Below are positions 10,402 to 20,714 of a stretch of DNA of 64,000 bases, piece by piece. This DNA comes from Volutella citrinella. Lineage: Eukaryota > Ascomycota > Sordariomycetes > Hypocreales > Nectriaceae. The DNA is taken from contig JAWZSP010000005.1 of NCBI GenBank assembly GCA_034401135.1, forward strand, positions 1,984,001 through 2,048,000, given 5' to 3'. Under the pieces are notes generated by a model, which was given only the letters and a program-made list of their open reading frames with translations, ran no database searches and was not told where the DNA came from. A program made the position numbers and the translations under genes. How positions within the stretch are numbered: position 1 is the first letter of the stretch; each line of letters starts with the position of its first letter.

Positions 10402-10432
10402 GGAGGTTGTGGTATATTCATCTCATGTATAA

Positions 10433-10438
10433 AATAAA
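10433..10438 (+). promoter_or_regulatory. AATAAA polyadenylation-like signal
   Basis: AATAAA lies 32 bp downstream of the stop codon of the 519-aa coiled-coil gene, in the short convergent gap before the RFC2 stop at 10544. Fungal poly(A) signals are loose, so the assignment is tentative. Confidence 0.4.
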
Positions 10439-10543
10439 GTGGCCAGCCAGGGAGCAACTATTTTTCTCAACGCCGCCTCGAATTCCACACCAACTCCATT
10501 CTCCATTGCCAACTCTATAACAAGCGATAACTTGCGAGCGGTC

Positions 10544-11852
10544 TCACTTTTCCTTCATGATTGAGGAGACCCTCGTCGCCAGGTCCAAGATGGAGAGATG
10601 TTCATCTGCTCCATCCACCAATCGCTTGTCAATCTCGGAAAACACCAGAGTTATCTTGTTTTTTTGGGCATCGGGTATCGTTTCGTCGAAAATGAGGGCT
10701 TGATACAGCTGCAACACCAGCGGTCAGTTTTTCTAGTATGCTCGACGTTTGACGTGTTTCTTACCTGACCAACAACTTGGCCCGCGCTCCAGCCATCAGC
10801 GACCATATCTTCCACGACCTTGGCCATGGTCTGGTACGTGTTACTCGAGCCACGGGGTCGAATAGCCTGGACAAGGTCGTCAATGGTCCTTTCGGGAATA
10901 ACGCCAGCGATGTCTTCGATGATTTTAACTGTAACGGGCTTTCGGTCGACGTCCATCTTTTCCTCCTCTTCGCCAATCTTATCTGGGGCGTTGGCACCAA
11001 CCAGGCGGGCAGCACTCTGCAGAAAGGTAATGGCCTTTCTCAAATCACCCTCACTGCACTTGATGAGCGCATCCACAGCGCCGTCCTCCAATGCCACACC
11101 TTCCTTTTCTGAAATCGCTTCCAGTCTCCTCTTGGCATTTCCTTGGTCCAGGCTCTTGAATCGGAATTTGCTGCACCGACTCGCCAGTGGGTCGATGATG
11201 CGAGTCACGTAATTGCAAATCAAACAGAACCGTGTGATCTTGCTGTATGTCTCCATGGTACGACGCAAGGCGCTTTGGGCATCTTGTGTCATGGAGTCGG
11301 CCTCGTCGAGAATGATGATCTTGAATGGAGGGCAGGGATACTTCTCTTTGTAGCCCGGGGCTGGGTTTGTCAGTTGCATTCGTGCAAAGTTCTTGACCTT
11401 TTCCCGGACAATTGAGATGCCACGTTCGTCGGAAGCGTTGAGCTCAAGAACTCTCGATTTCATCATTTCGGGGCCGTAGAGCTCCTTTGCGAGAGCGAGG
11501 ACAGTCGATGTCTTGCCTGTTCCTGGGGGGCCGTAGAAGAGCATGTGCGGCAGCTGGATGGTCCATTAGCCACGATGGGGACAGCCAGGGGTCCGGGGAC
11601 TAACATTTGAAGCTTGCAAAGTCCTTTGCAGGACTGTCACGGTGTGATCTTGAGCCGTGACATCGCTCAGAGTCTTCGGTCGGCTGAGAGAGGTCAGCGA
11701 GGGGCGCGCTGAACAACTTCACCAGGTTGTACAGACTATTTTTCGACCCATGGCTGGGTCCGGCCGGGAGTGGATTTCTCTTGTTTCTGGTCAGAGTTTC
11801 CGTTTACCACGGCGGCGGCCTTCCGGGCCTTCAAATCAAAGAAGCTCGCCAT
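10544..11852 (-). CDS. RFC2: replication factor C subunit 2 (clamp-loader ATPase)
   Basis: RFC loads the PCNA sliding clamp onto primer-template junctions. I read four exons: 11852-11737, 11683-11605, 11553-10765 and 10708-10544. They give 382 aa, slightly longer than yeast Rfc2. Key motifs are WVEKYRPKTL (RFC box II), [13 protein letters not shown] (Walker A), ILDEADSMT (Walker B), [11 protein letters not shown], and [15 protein letters not shown] (the SRC arginine-finger motif). The C-terminal helical collar domain is complete. These motifs match the Rfc2 (human RFC4) paralogue rather than Rfc3, Rfc4 or Rfc5. Intron 1 uses the less common donor GTCTGT. The upstream region carries an ACGCGT MCB core and a CACGTG, which would fit S-phase expression. 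Confidence 0.95.
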
Positions 11853-11985
11853 GTTTGTTCAATTGCTGGCAACATGCAAGAATAGGTGGTTTTGAAGGAG
11901 ACTCGCGCTGCCCACTTCATCCCATGAGAGGAGCTTGACAAAAAGGGATTAGTGCACATGCCGCTTTTCGTTTGTGCCGCGGCGT

Positions 11986-11991
11986 CACGTG
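11986..11991. promoter_or_regulatory. CACGTG E-box upstream of RFC2
   Basis: CACGTG in the context GTCACGTGG lies about 135 bp upstream of the RFC2 start codon. Cbf1/USF-class bHLH factors bind such sites in fungi. A role is not demonstrated. Confidence 0.35.
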
Positions 11992-12054
11992 GTGTTTGTA
12001 CCCGATGAGCAGCATACCCCAGTTAAAGCAGCGATGCGAACGCGATGCCCATTA

Positions 12055-12060
12055 ACGCGT
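12055..12060. promoter_or_regulatory. ACGCGT MCB core upstream of RFC2
   Basis: ACGCGT lies ~200 bp upstream of the RFC2 start. In yeasts, replication genes including clamp-loader genes are MBF targets through this core, so the placement is sensible. About 0.3 occurrences are expected by chance in this interval. Confidence 0.4.
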
Positions 12061-12412
12061 CGCGCCTCGCGTCAGCAGACCCAGTCACTCAGGGCCCAGG
12101 CAGGCAGGCAGTCCCACAAGGGTTTGCTTGGGCGCCCCCTTCCGCCCCGATATAGAAACAAACCCCACGCCACGTAGTGTCCGCTCGCCTTGCTCACACC
12201 GATGCTGGTTCAGCGGTGACCTCTGGTCTCTGGATTTGATGCATGTCTCACTGCATGCTGGTACCTGGTACAGTTCATAGCGCTATCGCTACCACAACTA
12301 GTAGTACCTTTGTACTACCACTAGCACTATGACTCAGTAGTGTCAGTGCCAGTGCCCAGAGAACGTCTGGAGTCAGCAGTCGCCTCTCTTGAGTGGCACT
12401 CTCCTACGGCAG

Positions 12413-12430
12413 TGCTGCTGCTGCTGCTGC
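12413..12430. repeat. (TGC)6 microsatellite
   Basis: Six tandem TGC units in the noncoding region between RFC2 and the E2 gene. Confidence 0.85.
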
Positions 12431-12978
12431 TATTTCTCTGTAGTAGGCAAGAGTATTAGACGTCTATAACAGGTCCCTCGAGTGATATTTATGTGCGTTT
12501 ATCCGTTGCGGAGGGACTAGGAGACTGGCGGTGACCAAATGCCTGCATGCACGCGACCCTCAGCCATCGTGAGCACGCAACATAGGACAGAGACAAGCCT
12601 CCATGCATGTTGGTACCACTGGATGGTATCAAACCCATCGCATACAGCAATAAGCGAAGGGACCCAGGCAACATCACCCCGAATTAATTGCTTGTCAACG
12701 CATCGCGTGCGTCGTCTCCTGCAGTTTTTCTTACCCTAGACTAGTACTGCAAGTCAGAACGGCACTCCACATGCATGGTGGTGGTGTGCAGGCAGGTACA
12801 AGGACTGATTAGTGTTTCGTAAGCCTTGCCGTCAAGGTGCAGACACTGAAGAAGATTCGCTGTTCACACAATCACACTCCAACTCGGGCTCATTTCACGC
12901 ACTGGACACTACCCGCGATTTTTGGCCTGCGGTTGGTTGGTGATTTCGTTTGTTTCCCGCCCGGCGTCAAACAGGCAG

Positions 12979-12994
12979 CCCCCCCCCCCCCCCC
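12979..12994. repeat. 16-bp C homopolymer
   Basis: An uninterrupted run of 16 C lies about 200 bp upstream of the E2 start codon, probably in its promoter or 5' UTR. The length may also be a sequencing or assembly uncertainty. Confidence 0.8.
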
Positions 12995-13192
12995 GCAGGC
13001 CTTCTAGCCGGACCACTTCCGCCTTCCCCATCACACCCCATCAACTCCAACGCGCCATCTCTCATCTTCGCCGACCAGACGTCGCCTTGGCTCTCGCCCC
13101 AGGCTCTTGCACACACTTCAGTAAACGATAATTTCCCACAAGCAGCAGTACCTGTCACCCACCTCAGTGTCCCCCATACACCAGGCGGCGTC

Positions 13193-14996
13193 ATGGACCA
13201 GTCCATCATCCGTATCTCCAAGGTTGTCCTGCCCCGCTTCCCGACTAGGCTGGTCTGTGTGGCTAATACCATCGCCTAGGAGCTGAGTGATATCCAAAAA
13301 AGCAGCGATCTGTGTATGTTTTCCTGCATCTATCTGCATGTCCGCATAAGTTACCGTTGCTCTGCTAACACTGTCTCTCCATCCTCAGCGATCGCCGTGG
13401 CCTGTCGTGATGTCGACGTTCGGAATGTTAAGGCCATTATCATGGGCCCTCACGAGACCCCGTATGAATTCGGATTCTTCGAGGTATGTTCGCAGCCAAA
13501 AATGACTCAGCCATCTCAGTTCTGACCACGAGAGGATAGTTCGCGATTCGGTTCCATAAAGGTTGGTTATGAGCCTATGAAGCCCAACTACCGATACTGA
13601 CTGTTTACTTGGCAGACTACCCATCCAAGTCGCCCACTGTGGAGTGTGTGACAACAAATGGTGGGCGCTGCCGGTTCAACCCCAACATCTATGCTACCGG
13701 GAAAGTCTGTCTGTAAGCCAACCCCTGCCCTCCTTATTATGCTCAAGCGCTGACGATGCAGGTCGATATTGGGGTAGGTGAATTTCCGCTGTTCAGCCCA
13801 CTCTGCTAACCGCCACGCAGGACCTGGAGGGGCGAGCGTGGGGAGGAGTGGTCATCAGCACAGGGCCTCGAATCTATTTTGCTCTCGATACAGAGTCTAC
13901 TGTCCACTAACCCGTACGAGAACGAGCCTGGGTTCGAGGATGCAAATGAAGCCTCCGACAAGAAGCACCAGAAGGATTACGTCCAGAAGGTAAAACCCCA
14001 ACCTCCCGGCGAGATGTCACGCGCAAAATCTCATCATAGAACTCCGCAGATTCGCCACGAAACCCTGCGTATCTCTGTAATCCAAAGGCTGGAAGCATAC
14101 CTAAGCTTGAATGTCGATGGTACCTCCACCAGCGCTCCGAAAACCGGGGAGAGCGAGGACGAGTTTGACGATGACGATTACGACGCAGCTGACGTTCCCT
14201 TCGAGCCCTTTAAAGACCTATGCAAGCGCCGATTCCTATGGTACTACCAATCGTACTTGGCTACCATTCAGCTCGGGAAGTCCGAGGTCAAAGACGGTAC
14301 CCAATTCAGTCGGATGCCATTTGAATCACCAAGCAGCAACGCAATGGAGGGCAAATTCAATTATACCGACCTGGAGCGCCGCCTTGGTAACATCAAGAGG
14401 GCCCTGGACAATGAACCCCAGCAATGGGCTCAACAAGGGTTGGAGGCCTTGGCCCAGGAATCAACAGTAGCAGTCAACCTTCAACATCAATTCGAGCAAG
14501 TGTCTGAGTGGCTCAAGCGCAACGATATGCCACATGAAGTATTGCTTGAGGACGGAAACCCATTTGTCTGGGTAATTACCTACTTTGGACGACCAATGTC
14601 GAATCTCGACGGCGGTCTGTTCCGCATCAAGTTGAACTTCAGTCCGCGGTTTCCTGACGAGCAGCCCCGAGTGCGATTCGAGACTCACATCTTCCACCAT
14701 CATATTGCAGATGACGGGACTGCATGTTACACACCTAACCCTATGAGGAGAGAGGATATCAAGTCTCATATTGAGGCTATTATGGCGTTGCTGGAGGAAG
14801 AGGAACCTGCCTATGACCCGCGTAAAACCGTCAACCCCGAGGCCAGCAGAATGTACTGGGGAGGTAGCGCCGAAGAAAAGAAGAAGTACAACCGACGCCT
14901 TCGTCGAACAGTACAACAAAGCCTCGAGTAAGTTGTGATCTGGATAGGCTGGGCTAGTTCTTCATGCTAATAGCGAGCAGGGATTTCCCCGAGTAA
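13193..14996 (+). CDS. UBE2Z-like ubiquitin-conjugating E2 with a second UBC-like domain
   Basis: I read nine exons: 13193-13222, 13280-13313, 13389-13483, 13540-13561, 13616-13712, 13762-13773, 13821-13989, 14050-14927 and 14981-14996. They give 450 aa with frame kept at every junction. Residues ~10-155 form a UBC domain with NPN, GKVCLSILGTW (catalytic Cys ~92), WSSAQ and TNPYENEPGFE. This matches animal UBE2Z, which transfers ubiquitin or FAT10 received from UBA6. An acidic linker (~186-200) and a helical region lead to a second UBC-like domain (~310-446) with YFGRPMSNLDGGLF, FSPRFPDEQPRVRF and DDGTACYTP (Cys ~379). Its HPN motif is HHH, so it is probably inactive or altered. The last intron adds only five codons (DFPE then stop); without it the protein ends at a TAA four codons earlier. 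Exon 6 is a 12-nt microexon. Confidence 0.88.
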
Positions 14997-15592
14997 ACTC
15001 CGCTTGGCCTTTGCATTCAGTTCTGTTCTTACCAACTTATGCATTGCAGAAGGCGCAACGTGGCGAAGAATGCGGGAGTTTGGAGGGCTACATGGCGAAA
15101 ATCGTTCTGCGGCGTACGTTTATTTGGCGAAATATACTTGATTGTATTGCTAGGAGTGGGTGCAGCTTGCTTGCTCTTTGCCATTTGTCTTTGTTTAATT
15201 GCGCCATGCAAAATATCTTATTCTTTTTTCATCCAAAACCAAAGAGAGCCTTCATGGTTTCGTATAGCTGCGAGACTTGCGGATCCCGTGGGCGTCATGC
15301 TGATGCATCTCGCATGTCGAACCTGGCTGGACGGTTGAAAGTTACGAACGCAACACAGGTCTGGAGTTAAGTTGATGATTGTTTGCTTCGCGAAGAAATG
15401 ATTGGAAATGAATTGCTACATGCTTCCTCTATTGCGCCAACCCATCTACTAGTCCCCGTAACGCCGGCGATGCAAAGCGACTGTCGTCATGTAATAAGAA
15501 GAGTCATCATGTTGCTCATGAGAGAGAAATTAAGTTGTCCAGCTACTCAGCGGGCCGAGATGGTCCATAGTTGAGCTTACCCCATGGGTGCA
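14997..15592. other. convergent intergenic region downstream of the E2 gene
   Basis: Between the E2 stop and the stop of the leftward 251-aa gene, so 3' UTRs of both. AT content is higher than in the coding regions. Small open frames carry no motif; nothing else is seen. Confidence 0.5.
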
Positions 15593-16348
15593 TCATTTCT
15601 TCCCTTTGGGCTTCTTGCCAAGCTTGTCCTGGGTGGGAGCATATGGTGCAGCCACGCCCACGTACTTTTCTTGTTTGCCCTCGCCACGGAACTCATACAT
15701 TCCACCTGCACCGATGAAGGCGGGCGTTCCCTGGCTTGGGCGGGCAACTTGGTCGTTGTGCAGCTTGTCGAGAGACTCGCCCACAACGGCGTACTGGGAC
15801 CAGTTGATTGGAGGGCATCGGACAACGTTCTGGGCCTGAGGGATGGAAGCCCATTGTCGAGGAGCAGCCGCGACGCTCTGCTTGGACGAGCCCTCGCCGG
15901 TGTCATTTGTATTCATGCTTGGGTCGCTGCCGGCGGCGTTGTCATCCTCGTCATCGTCATCGTCGCCAGCCGTCGCAGCGGCGGGATTATTGACCTTCCC
16001 AGCGACGAGATCCCGCACAAAGGCTTCAGGATCGAGGACGGCCTCGTCACGGATACGACTCAGCGCCTGGATGTCCCCGGCGGCACGCTGGCGCTGGATC
16101 TGGAGGATGGAGATGGCAGACTTGAGAGCGATGACGTCCGGGTTGGAGTCGAAAGCGATGGGTTGTGGAGCGGGTGGGGGGATACCATGCTGGTCAGGTT
16201 GGGAATGGGTCAAGGGAGGAGGGCGGTCCGGAGCGCCGGTGAGGCGTGTGGGACCCAAAGGCGGCGTGAGAGGCGAGACTGGGGGGCGGTTGGGTGAGGG
16301 AGTGCGAGAACGGGGTGGGTTGTCGGTGTTGATGGTGAGAGCGGGCAT
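15593..16348 (-). CDS. unrecognised 251-aa protein with Pro-rich N-terminus and basic C-terminal tail
   Basis: A single open frame without a clear intron. The first ~65 residues are Pro-, Ser- and Thr-rich and probably disordered. A predicted helical segment follows (~70-115, starting IALKSAISILQIQRQRA). An Asp-rich stretch sits near 125-135. A conserved-looking C-terminal part contains CPPINWSQYAVVGESLDKLH and a Gly-rich YEFRGEGK, and the tail is Lys-rich (GKKPKGKK). I do not recognise the family. The helix followed by a WSQY-type segment looks like a binding surface in a small nuclear complex subunit, and the basic tail could act in nuclear import; both are inferences from composition. It stands alone beside a very long upstream region. 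Confidence 0.75.
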   Translation of the reverse strand: MPALTINTDNPPRSRTPSPNRPPVSPLTPPLGPTRLTGAPDRPPPLTHSQPDQHGIPPPAPQPIAFDSNPDVIALKSAISILQIQRQRAAGDIQALSRIRDEAVLDPEAFVRDLVAGKVNNPAAATAGDDDDDEDDNAAGSDPSMNTNDTGEGSSKQSVAAAPRQWASIPQAQNVVRCPPINWSQYAVVGESLDKLHNDQVARPSQGTPAFIGAGGMYEFRGEGKQEKYVGVAAPYAPTQDKLGKKPKGKK

Positions 16349-19300
16349 GATGGCGACTAACCCGGTGGACGGCGGGAGCGTAGGGAGGGCCCTTGCCGCT
16401 GTGGCTTTCGGTATGTCGATGGCCGGGACAAGCGATCGGACTCCGGATCAAAAGAGGGTCCGGGGACACCGAGCGGGAGGCGGCACGGGGATGAGAAAGG
16501 TAGTAATGCCGGGATGCGGGCGAGGCAGCGATAGTGGCAGCAAAAGAAGTAGCGGCTGCAACGACGGCGATTTAGCGGTGCGGTGCGGTGAATGGTGGCT
16601 GGCGGTTGCGGCAGTGGCCCGCACGGAGGGCGAAGATTGAGGATGAGGTGAGAGCGGTCGAGGAGCCCGTGTGCCAGAGGCTGGCTTGGTTGGTCAACCG
16701 TCACGATGGTTGTCTCAGAAGGGGCGTCACCGGTAAGTGGATGGCTTGGGAGAGTTGCAGGTACTCCCCGACACCGACAAGCTAGGTCCGCTTTGGGGAC
16801 CTTGGAAGGTGGGCTGCACGGGGTTTAGGCAGACGAATGAGCAGGCAACTCGATAGGAGGCAGTGCGGCTTCCACGTCCAGCCCCCAGGCAAGCATGGTA
16901 TCATGAGGTTTGGACGTTGGTCGAGGGCCGGGTGCTGCCTGAGGGAGGTGGATGTCTGGTGTGAGGGCGGGGTTTTAGTGAGGATGCCTGTAAGCTGCAC
17001 TGTAAGTACATCATGCAGGCGGCTATGGCACGGGTGACAGCGGGCTGAGAAGGCTGACAGGCATGCGGATTGGCTGCGCAGCGGCGAAATAGTGGACCCA
17101 CGGGAGTCGACCGGGAGCAGCTGACACCCACCCCACCCCTGGCGATCGACCCGATCTGATGGTGCATTCACCATTACTGTCTGAGGCCCCTGACAGTTTG
17201 AAAGTATGGGTGCTAAAATACCTATCGATTTCTCTGTTCAAACAGGCACACAGACCACCCCCTGGGCTCGCACCAATACCAATTTGGGGATGGTGCGTCG
17301 ACGGGTTTCTGGTCAAGACCTGAACTTCGTGGGAGCGAACGACGACGAGGCGTTGGACTACGGGCTCCGAGCCTTTTTTTCATGGCTCTTTACATTCCAG
17401 TCCAGCCTTCTAGAATCCCGCGCGTGCTTCGAATGGACTGAAACAACCAAGCAACGTGGACTCTGGTGTCTGTCCCTGAGCTCCATGCCTTTGGGATTTG
17501 GGTGTGGGCTTGGGCCCGGGAGCGTTCAATCGAATGGACGGGGGTGAGCCGATGCAAGGGAGCTCGAGCGGCGGCGATGGCCTCGGATGGCGTACATCTG
17601 GCTGGACGCCGCGTCTACAATGCAAGGAATCACATGGGTTGTCATTCACAGGGCCTCACAGCCTCACATCTCATAGTCTCACAGCATCCAACCCCCCCTC
17701 TTCGCTCCAGCATCGCATTCTTACAGACAGACCAAATTCGCATCCGAGATTGCCGTCGTGCAACTGTCGAGTGCCACACGTACTCTGGCGCTCGAAGCTT
17801 CACAGCCAGGTCGACCGTCCGACCTAAACGCCATGCATCAGACTGGCTGATGGCACAGAACCTCCGGATGCCCTTGTTGGCGTCTTGACATGAATCACGC
17901 AACATGCTTGGTTTTCGTGCGGGCGTACAATACACGTTGTACGCCGCCATCGAAAGGCTCTCGGCGTTTGCGTAATCCGAATCACCACAGCAGCATGCTC
18001 ACTGGGTTGAGCATTTTGCCGACACACTCTCACATGATGATACACAGTAATTCACCCAGTGCTTGCTCTCACGGCACCGCCTTCAACCACAGCTATGGTG
18101 ATTCCACTAGCTGTTGTGCAGTGGGCCATCCGCAAGCGAGCAACCCGTCAGTCTCGGTCTGCTTGCTTGTTTTGGCCCCATCCCATCGACTAATGACACA
18201 TCCCTTCCAACCCCTAGCTCTCCCTGGAGCCCCCGTTCGATAGACCTTCTGCTGGGGCATTTGATTGCGTTGATGGAGCCATCGAAATTGCAGCCAGTTC
18301 TTCCAAGTCCCTGCTGGGCTGGGTTGCCGCTGTGGCTGGCTAAGCTGCCCAGGGTCTTGGTCTGGGCCTACGTAGTATAATACGAGTGGGACGGCACATG
18401 GCCTGTGCCTGGTGTCGTCTCGGGTGTCCACGCGGGCTAAAACAAAAAACGACGAGAAAAGCAACTGGAGTCGAGCGGATGTTTTGACGAGACAATGTCG
18501 GTAATCTGTAGTTAGAATCTTGTGGTGAAACTGGCTCAGGTCCGAAGCCTTGGGATGGTTGTGGACGGAGAGGACTGTCTCTGGTTTCCTGTCAGGTTGT
18601 CTCCCTCTCATCCATTGCTTTTTCTTGGAGGGTGAAGGCCACAGACCGACCTGTAGGGCCTCGTCCAGCTTGACAGTGCAGTACGTGCATGTGCATGTCT
18701 CACCAGGCATCTCCTCCCCTCCCTCCATTGTCCTTGTTTCTTTTCTTTGCTCTCGCCTTGTCCCACCCAAAAAGGTGAGACTCCCGTTTGCGCGCTCGGG
18801 GCGGCTGGGCGATGCAGATACACAAAGGGAAAGCAGTGGGCAGCCACTGGCGACTGGATCAGAAGCAAACTTGCCGGCCCGGTTCTAGCCAGTTGGAAAT
18901 ACATGGACGCTGATGATTGATCATCCGCCCGTTGGACCCTCAGTTGCAAATCTCGGCTCTCTCCGTCCTAGGAGGCCCACGAGCCGCATGGTGCATCTCA
19001 GCAAAATTCTCCGCACACCAGATCCATCGACGTTACTATGTAATAAGTTAGGTGATCCCGGGGATTTGGATCCGGGCCCAGATCGATCATCGAGGGCACT
19101 CGCCTGCGCTACCGGCTCTCGCGTACCCAGTGACAGGGCGGGACTGGCCTCGAGTCTCAGTGTTTGGCTGCTCATGCAGCGCAAGTGCGTTGCTCACTTG
19201 CGCGGCCGTGGGCTTGACCTCGAGGAGCAATGGCGTCCGCAAACGAGCAATGTGGCGCATCTGCACTAGCGGCCTCCCCGGCAAATGAGATGCAAGAACC

Positions 19301-20237
19301 CAAGCGCCGTTTGACATGTCGTTGCTTTTTTTTCCCTCTTTTTTTCCTTTTACCTTTACTAAAGACAAGCACCTAGGCTGGCTTGGTTGGGCATCTTGGG
19401 CTGGGTCGTTGGGGGCAGGAGGGAGGGGGGCCGTGCTCGTCGATGGCTTCCTGATCTGTCATTACTGGGTGGTTCGCCGTCGACGCCACTGTCCTGGGTG
19501 GGCATTGACGGGCTAGGATGCGCGCGGATTGGATTGGGGGCTCAGCTGGTTCTCTCTCTTTGGTGCCACGATCCAGCATCCCATCCCCATCCATCCCACC
19601 CTCCCACCGCCCCACCGCCGCCCACTCCTCCACCTCGACAGCCATACCCGCAACTCAACGCAAGCTCCGTTCACCGGTACCGTTGGCCAGGGCCCGGTTT
19701 GGCGGGTAACGTCGAGCGAGGTACGCTCGGTGCCCCATCCCATGTGAGAGTGACACCGAGCTTCGTGTACTCCTACTCCGTACAAGCTACCCTACCTTAT
19801 TAAATAAGATCCCGTCGCTTCCCACCCTCTGATTCCCGTCTTCGTCATCTCGACATCTGGTTCCGTGCGTGCACCTACACTCTGCCGATGGCCAGGCTTT
19901 TGCTGTGCACTGGCTCGCTGAATTCTACCACGCTCTCTTAGACCAATATTGCCGTCTGTCGACACCCACAGCAACTAGACCTTTTCCCACTTTCCTGTCC
20001 CTTCCCTCATCCACACTTGCTTGAAACCAGTCTTCTACAAAGCCTCGGCCACTCTCCCTCGCTCATTACTGGCGATACTGCAATAATATCCCATTGCCGC
20101 CATCCCAACTGCCCGAGGCGGACCCAACGCTTCAGTGCTATTCTCAGACCGGGCCATCTCTTCTCAACACGCAAAGTCTTTATAGGCATCACTACCATTC
20201 CTACCACCACCACAGCACACAAGTTCAGTATCTCAAC
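16349..20237. other. 3.9-kb gene-free region with long upstream sequences
   Basis: No open frame here has a family motif or credible exon structure. It separates the divergent starts of the 251-aa gene and the 158-aa gene, so it should hold two promoters. The last ~400 bp before 20238 are pyrimidine-rich with short CT runs, typical of a fungal 5' UTR, and follow an AT-rich TATA-like palindrome at 19796. A long noncoding transcript or distal regulatory sites could lie in the rest, but I cannot point to one. Confidence 0.5.
19796..19808. promoter_or_regulatory. TATA-like AT-rich palindrome
   Basis: CTTATTAAATAAG is a 13-bp palindrome around a central A. It lies ~430 bp upstream of the 158-aa gene and just before a pyrimidine-rich stretch that looks like a 5' leader. 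It is the best core-promoter candidate in the region. Confidence 0.35.
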
Positions 20238-20714
20238 ATGTCATATAGACTATCAACCAATGGCTCTGTAGGCAGCACCTCCAACCCACCCTCCTCCGAA
20301 TATGTCACATCCTGCGGGCCGGACTTGGCGGTGTCCAACTCGGTGCCACGAAAGCTGGCTACGAAGAAGTCCCGGTGGTTCTCGCAAGTCAAGGACTGGC
20401 TGTCAACAAGCGAGCCCTCCGCGCAGGCCATGAAGGAGCATCAGAAGATGACGTACAAGAAGAACGGCATCGATCTGAAGGACCCTCAGGCGGCTGCAAA
20501 GCTGCACCTACCCATTGGCAAGCTGCCCGAAGGCATCATCACGTCAACTTCGGGCCCCAGCCCGGAGAAGGCGCTGAAGAAGGCCCATCGACAGCAGCGG
20601 CAGCAGCGGCAGTCCTACTCCGCCGTCAGCCAGTCGTCCCAGTCCTTGACCAGCAGCATCTTCTCCGTCCCCAGCACCAAGGAGGTCAACCCTGTTGCGC
20701 CCTGGGAGAACTGA
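20238..20714 (+). CDS. unrecognised small basic protein, 158 aa
   Basis: Starting at the ATG after CTCAAC, the product is 158 aa and soluble, with no signal peptide. The middle (~35-105) looks conserved: KKSRWFSQVKDWLS, then KEHQKMTYKKNGIDL, LPIGKLPEGIITS and SPEKALKKAH. A Gln/Arg-rich low-complexity segment and a Ser-rich tail end in VAPWEN. I do not recognise a named family and assign no function. The same frame stays open upstream to an ATG at 20094, which would add 48 residues of His-, Ser- and Tyr-rich sequence with poor coding character, so I prefer 20238. The very long upstream region suggests complex transcriptional control. Confidence 0.75.
   Translation: MSYRLSTNGSVGSTSNPPSSEYVTSCGPDLAVSNSVPRKLATKKSRWFSQVKDWLSTSEPSAQAMKEHQKMTYKKNGIDLKDPQAAAKLHLPIGKLPEGIITSTSGPSPEKALKKAHRQQRQQRQSYSAVSQSSQSLTSSIFSVPSTKEVNPVAPWEN

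Larger units (their letters stand above)
11853..13192. other. divergent intergenic region between RFC2 and the E2 gene
   Basis: About 1.3 kb with no supported gene. It holds the RFC2 promoter motifs, a (TGC)6 microsatellite, a small hairpin (GTAGTAC, 4-nt loop, GTACTAC at 12301-12318) and a run of 16 C just upstream of the E2 gene. Short open frames here lack coding character. Confidence 0.55.

Noticed and set aside
12301..12318. Small hairpin GTAGTAC-CTTT-GTACTAC
   Set aside because: A 7-bp stem is too short to support an RNA gene or terminator claim in a fungal intergenic region.
20094..20237. In-frame N-terminal extension of the 158-aa protein from an ATG at 20094
   Set aside because: The extra 48 residues look like translated leader (His/Ser/Tyr-rich); the ATG at 20238 fits better, although the extension is not excluded.
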